Source of the DNA: Hydractinia symbiolongicarpus
Lineage: Eukaryota; Cnidaria; Hydrozoa; Anthoathecata; Hydractiniidae
Length of the DNA stretch: 64,000 nucleotides
Reading direction: 5' to 3'
NCBI RefSeq assembly: GCF_029227915.1
Contig: NC_079877.1
Coordinates: 4,838,001-4,902,000, forward strand
The notes beneath the pieces are model-generated. The model made no database searches. It was not told the origin of the DNA and worked only from the letters and a program-made list of their open reading frames with translations. Position 1 is the first letter of the stretch. Each line of letters opens with the position of its first letter. A program made the translations under genes and the position numbers. Below, piece after piece: positions 26,701 to 32,840 of this stretch.

Positions 26701-27515
26701 TATAGTCAAAAGTATACAAAGAAAGTACCCAGGGTGTAAACTCATTTCCCGAACGATTTTTTAAACTATTTTTTCACCACTAAAACGCATGAGACTTGTA
26801 GTTTTCAAAAATGTTTTCATTTTTGATGAGACGCTGAATAAAAGAAGTTTAATCGCCGGCAAACGAAAACCTGCGATTTCCCGTAAATCCTGGAGTCGGC
26901 CCGTATAGTCAAAAGTATACAAAGAAAGTATCCAGGGAGTAAACTCTTTTCCCAAACGATTTTTTAAATTATTATTTCACCACTAAAGCCCATGAGACTT
27001 GTAGTTTTTAAAAATGTTTTCATTTTTGATGGGACGCTGAAAAAAAGAAGTTTAATCGCCGAAAAACGAAAACCTGCGACTTCCCGTAAATCCCGGACTC
27101 GGCCCGTATAGTCAAAAGTATACAAAGAAAGTACCCAGGGTGTAAACTCATTTCCCGAACGATTTTATAAACTATTTTTTCACCACTAAAACGCATGAGA
27201 CTTGTAGTTTTCAAAAATGTTTTCATTTTTGATGAGACGCTGAATAAAAGAAGTTTAATCGCCGGCAAACGAAAACCTGCGATTTCCGTAAATCCTGTAC
27301 TCGGCCCGTATAGTCAAAAGTATACAAAGAAAGTACCCAGGGAGTAAACTCATTTCCCAAACGATTTTTTAAATTATTATTTCACCACTAAAGCCCATGA
27401 GACTTGTTGTTTTTAAAAATGTTTTCATTTTTGATGAGACGCTGAATAAAAGAAGTTTAATCGTCGGCAAACAAAAACCCGCAATTTCCCGTAAATCCCG
27501 GTCTCGGCCCGTATA
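20474..27515. repeat. 6-monomer HOR domain, 1217 bp unit
   Basis: The rare marker gacgctgaaaaaaagaag followed by cgcc(g/a)aaaaacg occurs at about 20751, 21968, 22981, 24198, 25821 and 27038. Spacings are 1217, 1013, 1217, 1623 and 1217 bp, so the base unit is six monomers (6 x 203 minus 1) with one five-monomer and one eight-monomer derivative. Each unit also contains gattttataaactatt, gatttccgtaaatcctgtac (202-bp monomer), gtcggcaaacaaaaaccc, gataagacgctg, aaatgatttca and aatcctggagtcgg. The domain is cut by the LINE at 27515 and resumes at 31749. Confidence 0.85.
27512..27515. repeat. Left copy of possible 4-bp target duplication
   Basis: The bases tata end the left satellite flank (ctcggcccg-tata). 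The same four bases restart the satellite at 31749, so an uninterrupted monomer (cggcccgtatagtc) is regained by removing the insert plus one tata. Four bases is short enough that it could be overlap at the junction rather than a true duplication. Short or absent duplications are common for CR1-group elements. Confidence 0.55.
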
Positions 27516-27633
27516 TTTATTATTTATTATTTCATTTATTTAAAGTTGGTTTTACATAGTAAATGGTAAATACTAATTTACACCAACTAAAGTAAAAAAT
27601 AAATAAACAAAAAACACAAAGATGTACCAAACA
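27516..27633 (-). other. LINE 3' UTR and A/T-rich tail
   Basis: 118 nt from the ORF2 stop (TAA at 27634-27636) to the 3' junction. The last 28 nt (27516-27543) read on the minus strand as loose repeats of aaat and aataat units with no long pure poly(A). Short 3' repeats in place of poly(A) occur in CR1-group and related LINEs. No AATAAA-plus-poly(A) arrangement is clear, though several AATAA-like strings occur in the tail. Confidence 0.75.
27544..27588 (-). other. 3' UTR two-tier hairpin
   Basis: On the plus strand the outer arms are agttggt (27544-27550) and accaact (27582-27588), perfectly complementary over 7 bp. Inside is a symmetrical 6 x 6 internal loop (tttaca and atttac), then an inner 5-bp stem, tagta (27557-27561) and tacta (27571-27575), closing a 9-nt loop. 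It lies 28 nt from the 3' end of the element. In several LINE families a 3'-end hairpin in the RNA is recognised by the reverse transcriptase; that role is inferred here. The minus-strand RNA would form the same fold with a few G-U changes. Confidence 0.65.
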
Positions 27634-30507
27634 TTAAAAATAAGAGACGAGAATAGCCGACTTATGTAGCCTACATGTGCAGAGATCTGAAAGATTTAGT
27701 GAGATGAGTTCCTTTTTAAATCTCTTGATGGAGAGAGAACTCTTCACTCTGTCAGGCAAAGAGTTCCATAACAAACAACTTCGAAACAAAAAAGATCTAG
27801 TACCAAAGCGTGTTGAACTTGTGGATGGTAAAAGTAGACTATTTTTGCTGCGCAAATTGTAACTGATACGTCTTATAGCGTAAAAAGACTGCATAAATGA
27901 CGGATTTTCGTCTGTTAATGTTTTATAAATCTCTACGCAGATTATACGTAAATGCAGTTCGTGAATTTGCACACACTTACAATTTACCAACAAGTCCTGA
28001 TAACTGGAATGATAGTCTTTTGTTACAGCTCTCAATGCACGTTTGTGTGTTGAAATGATTAATTTATACTGCACAGCACTGCAATACATCCATATAATGG
28101 GACAATAGGTAAATATTGATAAAATATAAGAATTAAGCAATAACTTTGATTGTTCAAAACTAATGAATCGTCTTATTCTGTAAAGACATCTGACATTGCT
28201 ATTTCCTTTTTTACATAGATTAGAGATGTGCTCATTAAAAGTGAGACATCTATCAATAGTAATGCCTAATAATTTTACAGATTCCGATGCGACTAGGAAG
28301 TTATTGTTTATTCTTAGCGATAAAGTATCACTGTGTGGACAACCTAAAAACATCATCTGAAACTTTGCTGGATTAGCAACCAATTGGTTGTTTTCAAACC
28401 AAGCTAATACGTTATTTAAGTCATGCTGAAGGTCAGCAATGACTTCATTTAATTGAGATCCACAAGTGTAGATTGTATTATCATCAGCAAAGTTGCAAAT
28501 ATCAGTTTTTTCAATAAATAATAATAAGTCATTTATAAATATATTAAACAGAAGTGGACCGAGAATAGAACCTTGTGGAACGCCGAAAACAATTGAGAGC
28601 CACTCACTAAAAGAACTGCAGATTTTGGTTCTTTGAAAACGTCCAGAGAGATAACTTTTCATAAGGTAAAGACTTTTTCTATCAAAACCATAAGCAGCCA
28701 ATTTTGAGATTAAAAGGCCATGATCTATGGAATCAAATGCTTTGGACAAGTCCATTAAGACAGTTCCCACCACCCCAGACTTATCTAAGCACTGATGCCA
28801 TTTACCAATTAGGCGAAATAGAGCATTTTGGGTGCTATATTTACTTCTAAAACCACATAATAATGATGAAAATATTGGTTGAAAATAGCTAGAAATCTGA
28901 TTAAATAGAAGCCGTTCCAAAATTTTAGAAAAACTATTTAAAATACTAATTGGTCGGTAATTTTCTTTCCGAGAGTTGTCACCCTTTTTGAAAACGGGAA
29001 TAACTTCAGATAGTTTTAGTACTGATGGAAATATACCGTTAGTGATGCAAGAATTTATGCAGTTAGTAAGTGGCAAGCAAATTTTGTCTGCAACTATCTG
29101 AATTATTCTCGTTGGAATTGGGCCACTGACTGCCTTTTTTGCATTTAGGCTCAGTATCACTTTATGAACTTCCTCAGGATTAACAGGTAAAAAGGAGAAG
29201 TTTCTCTTCGTTTTTGAACGGATCTTTAAAACACTAGGGTGATCAGCATAATGGAGAAGGATAGAATCAAGTTCATTTAGAGATACTGAAGAGACCACTT
29301 TGGATTTCCAGGGTTTTAAATCAAGTTTCCTTATTAAATCTATGAAATATTTATTAAACATTGTCGCTACTTCACCTTCATCAGAGATGAATTCATTTTT
29401 AACATCATCTAACAAAGAAATCTTTTCACTACCGCGAGATTTGTTCGAAAAAAAAGGTTTACAAGAGCTCCAAAAGTCTTTGGAATTGGTCTCGTGGGAA
29501 TGAAAATATGATCTCTTTGCTGCTCTGTTCATATTTACAATAATGTTTCTTTGTTTTTTATAAAGCTTTATATATTTAGAGTCACCTGATTTATTAGCTT
29601 TATTTTTGTAGTAAGAGCGTTTCATGATGGCCTTCCTTATATTTCTAGTGATGTGAGGCTTTTGATTACCTCTTACTACTCGAATTTTTGCCGGTGCATG
29701 TCTATTTAGAACGTCTGTGAAGACGTTGTGAAAAGCATTAAAATTAGATTGATCAATAGCTAATAACTCAGATGAAAGGTCATACTCAAAATTTGTGCGA
29801 TGAAAATTTCTGAAAGTTCTATATCTTATATATTTAGGTGAACATTTTATAAGAGACGATTTAAAAAATGTGAAAATCAGATGATGATGATCACTGATTC
29901 CAGTTTCAAAAGAGCCGCTCTTTTGAAAGCATCTATTTTTATTTGTGAGAATGAGATCAATGCATTTTCCATCATCCGATTTAAAACACGTAGGTGTTTT
30001 TATTAAACTAGATAAATTTAAATGTTCCATAAATTTAGACATATCATTGTGTGTAAAGACTTCGTTAAAATCTCCTAGAATTACAAAACTTTCGTAAGAT
30101 GTTGAAAAATAATCCACTACGTTAATAATCTCGTCAAGAAAATAATTGAGACATTGTTTTGGGTTACGATATATAGAAATAACAAGAAATGTTCTGTTCC
30201 TTAGTCGCAATTCAAAAGGAATACATTGAATATCCTCAGACATAACAGGACATTTTAATTGGCGCGAAGGAATATCCTGCCTTATATAAACCATTAGACC
30301 TCCACTTTTATCTGTAACATCCAACCTATAAGGTTGTTTAAATGAAGAGACCGCAAATTGAGCCTCTGGGAATGACGAGTCTAATTTAGTTTCTGCAACA
30401 CATAGAATATCAACATGGTCTAGAACAATACATTGTAACGATATCAACTTATTCCTAATAGAATTGATATTCAGATACGAGATTAGAATATTATTTTTAT
30501 ACAACAT
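27634..30507 (-). CDS. LINE ORF2: APE endonuclease and reverse transcriptase
   Basis: The 957-residue replication protein nicks target DNA and copies the element RNA at the nick. Residues about 8-215 form an exonuclease-endonuclease-phosphatase domain with N13 (NINS), E39 (AET), D146 and N148 (GDFN), D184 and the closing SDH at 205-207. Reverse transcriptase follows at about 495-760: VFKKGD (505-510), NYRPIS (516-521), motif A with D586 (DLSKAFD), motif B GVPQGSILGP (642-651), motif C FADD (673-676) and KLLGITID (745-752). The C-terminal part has HKRALRAV (821-828) and LWNSLP (913-918), common in CR1 and Jockey relatives. There is no RNase H. All expected catalytic residues are present, with no stop or frameshift. 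The chosen ATG lies 12 residues before the first endonuclease asparagine and has a weak context (C at -3); the frame stays open upstream to the ORF1 stop. Confidence 0.95.
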   Translation of the reverse strand: MLYKNNILISYLNINSIRNKLISLQCIVLDHVDILCVAETKLDSSFPEAQFAVSSFKQPYRLDVTDKSGGLMVYIRQDIPSRQLKCPVMSEDIQCIPFELRLRNRTFLVISIYRNPKQCLNYFLDEIINVVDYFSTSYESFVILGDFNEVFTHNDMSKFMEHLNLSSLIKTPTCFKSDDGKCIDLILTNKNRCFQKSGSFETGISDHHHLIFTFFKSSLIKCSPKYIRYRTFRNFHRTNFEYDLSSELLAIDQSNFNAFHNVFTDVLNRHAPAKIRVVRGNQKPHITRNIRKAIMKRSYYKNKANKSGDSKYIKLYKKQRNIIVNMNRAAKRSYFHSHETNSKDFWSSCKPFFSNKSRGSEKISLLDDVKNEFISDEGEVATMFNKYFIDLIRKLDLKPWKSKVVSSVSLNELDSILLHYADHPSVLKIRSKTKRNFSFLPVNPEEVHKVILSLNAKKAVSGPIPTRIIQIVADKICLPLTNCINSCITNGIFPSVLKLSEVIPVFKKGDNSRKENYRPISILNSFSKILERLLFNQISSYFQPIFSSLLCGFRSKYSTQNALFRLIGKWHQCLDKSGVVGTVLMDLSKAFDSIDHGLLISKLAAYGFDRKSLYLMKSYLSGRFQRTKICSSFSEWLSIVFGVPQGSILGPLLFNIFINDLLLFIEKTDICNFADDNTIYTCGSQLNEVIADLQHDLNNVLAWFENNQLVANPAKFQMMFLGCPHSDTLSLRINNNFLVASESVKLLGITIDRCLTFNEHISNLCKKGNSNVRCLYRIRRFISFEQSKLLLNSYILSIFTYCPIIWMYCSAVQYKLIISTHKRALRAVTKDYHSSYQDLLVNCKCVQIHELHLRIICVEIYKTLTDENPSFMQSFYAIRRISYNLRSKNSLLLPSTSSTRFGTRSFLFRSCLLWNSLPDRVKSSLSIKRFKKELISLNLSDLCTCRLHKSAILVSYF

Positions 30508-30579
30508 ACGAACTTTTTGCAGATCATTATTATTATCAAGTCCATCAATCGTTTGACTAGTAGAATGGCTATAGAGTCA
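30508..30579 (-). other. In-frame TGA and open linker between ORF1 and ORF2
   Basis: The ORF1 stop TGA occupies 30577-30579 and is followed by CTC. The next 69 nt (30508-30576) contain no stop in that frame and lead directly into the ORF2 ATG at 30505-30507. The frame is shared because the two start positions (31665 and 30507) are both multiples of 3. The linker would encode 23 residues rich in Ser, Asp and Asn. A TGA followed by C is a comparatively leaky stop context in eukaryotes. ORF2 could thus be made by readthrough as an ORF1-ORF2 fusion, or by reinitiation at the ORF2 ATG. Two out-of-frame ATGs lie in the gap, which does not favour simple scanning. The frame relation is seen directly; the mechanism is inferred. 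Confidence 0.8.
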
Positions 30580-31665
30580 ACAGGTCAAAAATGATTTAAA
30601 ATTTTCTTGGAGAACAAATGTACCTTTTCTATTAAGATGCAGTTTACTGCGATTTAGGTGTGATTCATCAAAGTTGGAATGAGGAATATAACCAATATTT
30701 CTTTCCGCGCACTTTTTTGATACAATCTCGTTTACTTTGAATACCATATTTTTATACTTATCTCCCCTGGGTACTATCGAAGAAACTACGACAGACGTTT
30801 GGTCATCCATGCTAGCAGCCGCTAATGCTAAACCAATTATATCGTCAGCTATCTTATTTGGATCCTTGGATTTCTTAAAGTTATTTGTTCCACAGTGCAA
30901 GACAAGTACGTCAGGTTTATAAGCCATGGTCGGTTTGATGTAGTGATGCATACATGAAACTGTTGCACCAGAAAACGATTTTACGAGAACTTTATTTTCA
31001 GACGTTGTTAAGTCGTGACCTTTAAGATCCTTCAATATAGAATCACCAACAATAGATATTACTCTTTTGTTATTGACATTAACGCTGTTCGATATATCTT
31101 TATTACTGGCAATTTCGTGTGATTGATCAAAAAGTGTTTCTTTTTCATGTTTTGATTTACCAAGTGGCTCTTTTAATTTTTGTAACTCAAAATCAATAAT
31201 AGGTTTATGCAAACCTTTAGCAATAAAATCATTTACATTATTATGTCCAAGTGGTTTTGATGATTCCTCTGGGATTACATTTTCATACAATGGAATTTTT
31301 TTAATAAAATTAGCGTTTTCAACCTGTGAAGGCAAAACATGCTCGTCACGGAACAGTGATTTTTCAGAACTTGAAAGACTTAGAATGCGATTTATTAGGT
31401 TGTTTTTGTATCTAAGTTCCTCCTCGAGAAATTTTATTCTTTCACGATACGAAATAAATAGCTCTTCCAAAACAAAGCGATCCGTAAAAGTAAATTTGCT
31501 TTCCCATTTATCAGAGCGCTGCGCTTTTACCTTCGTTTCGTCATACATTCTGTCTATAAATGCTTCGTCACTTTCTGACTTCTCTTCACTTCTTCTTGAG
31601 TCTTTTTCTAAGACAATGGGTATTTCCGACTGTTCCAATATATTTTCTTCATTTATCCTTGACAT
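30577..31665 (-). CDS. LINE ORF1: coiled coil and SGNH esterase-like protein
   Basis: The 362-residue first ORF is probably the RNA-binding or chaperone partner in the retrotransposition particle. Residues about 1-60 are highly charged. Residues about 63-97 (LEELF, IKFLEEELRYKNNLINRIL) have heptad-like hydrophobic spacing and probably form a coiled coil. A polar linker runs to about 200. Residues about 201-360 resemble an SGNH/GDSL hydrolase: GDS at 207-209 (nucleophile S209), G233 in SFSGAT, GTNN at 259-262, and HLN at 343-345 supplying the histidine. The full catalytic set therefore appears to be kept. Esterase-type ORF1 proteins are known in CR1-group LINEs; the substrate is not settled. 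There is no zinc knuckle or RRM. The start ATG has A at -3 and is the only good candidate after the short 5' UTR. It ends in TGA, in frame with ORF2. Confidence 0.9.
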   Translation of the reverse strand: MSRINEENILEQSEIPIVLEKDSRRSEEKSESDEAFIDRMYDETKVKAQRSDKWESKFTFTDRFVLEELFISYRERIKFLEEELRYKNNLINRILSLSSSEKSLFRDEHVLPSQVENANFIKKIPLYENVIPEESSKPLGHNNVNDFIAKGLHKPIIDFELQKLKEPLGKSKHEKETLFDQSHEIASNKDISNSVNVNNKRVISIVGDSILKDLKGHDLTTSENKVLVKSFSGATVSCMHHYIKPTMAYKPDVLVLHCGTNNFKKSKDPNKIADDIIGLALAAASMDDQTSVVVSSIVPRGDKYKNMVFKVNEIVSKKCAERNIGYIPHSNFDESHLNRSKLHLNRKGTFVLQENFKSFLTC

Positions 31666-31748
31666 AATTAAACTTTAACTAAGGGACCTACAAATAGTGA
31701 TTCCACGATCAACACACCTGTTCCGACCGTCCGTCTCTGCTCAGCAGA
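31666..31748 (-). promoter_or_regulatory. LINE 5' UTR with terminal palindrome
   Basis: The 83-nt leader between the 5' end of the element and the ORF1 ATG. LINEs of this type usually carry an internal promoter here, but I recognise no specific promoter motif. The extreme 5' end has an interrupted palindrome, CTGCT-G-AGCAG (31737-31747), followed by a GC-rich stretch with GGACGGTCGG. The rest is AT-richer. The leader is short, but the clean junction with the satellite and the complete ORF1 argue against a large 5' truncation. A family alignment would settle whether bases are missing. Confidence 0.6.
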
Positions 31749-31752
31749 TATA
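31749..31752. repeat. Right copy of possible 4-bp target duplication
   Basis: The bases tata precede gtcaaaagtatac where the satellite resumes, matching 27512-27515. The preceding base (a at 31748) does not fit the monomer, which has g there, so 31748 is taken as the last element base, the first on the minus strand. Confidence 0.55.
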
Positions 31753-32840
31753 GTCAAAAGTATACAAAGAAAGTACCCAGGGAGTAAACTCATTTCCCGA
31801 ACGATTTTTTAAATTACTTTTTCACCACTAAAACGCATGAGACTTGTAGTTTTTAAAAATGTTTTCATTTTTGATAAGACGCTGAATAAAAGAAGTTTAA
31901 TCGCCGGCAAACGAAAACCTGCGATTTCCCGTAAATCCTGGACTCGGCCCGTATAGTCAAAAGTATACAAAGAAAGTATCCAGGGAGTAAACTCTTTTCC
32001 CAAACGATTTTTTAAATAATTATTTCACCACTAAAGCCCATGAGACTTGTAGTTTTTAAAAATGATTTCATTTTTGATGGGACGCTGAATAAAAGAAGTT
32101 TAATCGCCGGCAAACGAAAACCTGCGACTTCCCGTAAATCCCGGACTCGGCGCGTATAGTCAAAAGTATACAAAGAAAGTACCCAGGGTGTAAACTCATT
32201 TCCCGAACGATTTTTTAAACTATTTTTTCACCACTAAAGCCCATGAGACTTGTAGTTTTTAAAAATGATTTCATTTTTGATGAGACGCTGAATAAAAGAA
32301 GTTTAATCGCCGGCAAACGAAAACCTGCGATTTCCGTAAATCCTGTACTCGGCCCGTATAGTCAAAAGTATACAAAGAAATTACCCAGGGAGTAAACTCA
32401 TTTCCCAAACGATTTTTTAAACTATTTTTTCACCACTAAAACGCATGAGACTTGTAGTTTTCAAAAATGTTTTCATTTTTGATGAGACGCTGAATAAAAG
32501 AAGTTTAATCGCCGGCAAACGAAAACCTGCGATTTCCGTAAATCCTGTACTCGGCCCGTATAGTCAAAAGTATACAAAGAAAGTACCCAGGGAGTAAACT
32601 CATTTCCCAAACGATTTTTTAAATTATTATTTCACCACTAAAGCCCATGAGACTTGTAGTTTTTAAAAATGTTTTCATATTTGATGAGACGCTGAATAAA
32701 AGAAGTTTAATCGTCGGCAAACAAAAACCCGCAATTTCCCGTAAATCCCGGTCTCGGCCCGTATAGTCAAAAGTATACAAAGAAAGTACCCAGGGAGTAA
32801 ACTCATTTCCCAAACGATTTTTTAAATTATTATTTCACCA
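31749..32840. repeat. Resumed 6-mer HOR domain right of the LINE
   Basis: The satellite continues with tatagtcaaaag, then a tactttttcacc monomer with gataagacgctg, then one with aaatgatttca and gatgggacg. This is the order seen after about 23,462 in the 1217-bp HOR domain left of the LINE. From about 32,220 the order breaks: a chimeric monomer combines ctaaagccc, aaatgatttca and gatttccgtaaatcctgtac. No gene or RNA is present. Confidence 0.75.

Larger units (their letters stand above)
1..27515. repeat. 203-bp satellite array, left block
   Basis: About 135 head-to-tail copies of a 203-bp monomer, with a few copies of 202 bp (for example those reading gatttccgtaaatcc with one c missing). Each monomer has an AT-rich part (motifs agtttttaaaaatg, cattttt and cgattttttaaatta) and a GC-richer part (aatcgccggcaaacg, cccgtaaatccc, ctcggcccgtata). 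Two flavours often alternate: one joined as ttattatttcacc-actaaagccc, the other as ttcattttttcacc-actaaaacgc. This suggests an old 406-bp dimer. I see no genes, RNA genes or unrelated sequence anywhere in the block. The array runs off the left edge of the window. The monomer matches no named satellite family that I recognise. Such arrays are typical of centromeric, pericentromeric or other heterochromatic DNA, but nothing here proves the location. Confidence 0.97.
27516..31748 (-). mobile_element. Full-length CR1-like LINE retrotransposon
   Basis: A 4233-bp non-LTR retrotransposon on the minus strand. In transcript order it has an 83-nt 5' UTR, ORF1 (362 aa, coiled coil plus SGNH esterase-like domain), a 69-nt gap, ORF2 (957 aa, APE endonuclease plus reverse transcriptase), and a 118-nt 3' UTR with a hairpin and an A/T-rich tail of aaataat-like units. 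There are no long terminal repeats, integrase, RNase H or zinc knuckles. The esterase-type ORF1, the FADD catalytic box and the C-terminal region of ORF2 fit the CR1 group; assignment to a named family needs a tree. Both ORFs are intact and both ends look complete, so the copy may be mobile or only recently silenced. It sits in a satellite monomer, with possible tata target duplications. Confidence 0.93.

Noticed and set aside
1-27515. Dozens of 60-100-codon open frames on the minus strand (and one on plus at 11578-11775)
   Set aside because: They are the same piece of satellite read repeatedly. The 203-bp period shifts frame at every copy, many copies are broken, the longer forms arise only from junction or one-base length variants, and no protein family is recognisable.
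27516-27543. Ordinary microsatellite at the left LINE junction
   Set aside because: The A/T-rich units sit exactly at the 3' end of the element, between the 3' UTR and the satellite, so they are better explained as the LINE tail.
27677-31678. Plus-strand open frames at 27677-27862, 29300-29503, 30737-30922 and 31385-31678
   Set aside because: These are antisense shadows of the LINE ORFs, which carry clear conserved domains on the minus strand.
27516-31748. LTR retrotransposon, retrovirus-like element or DNA transposon
   Set aside because: There are no terminal repeats, protease, integrase, RNase H or transposase. The endonuclease is APE-type and the 3' tail is LINE-like.
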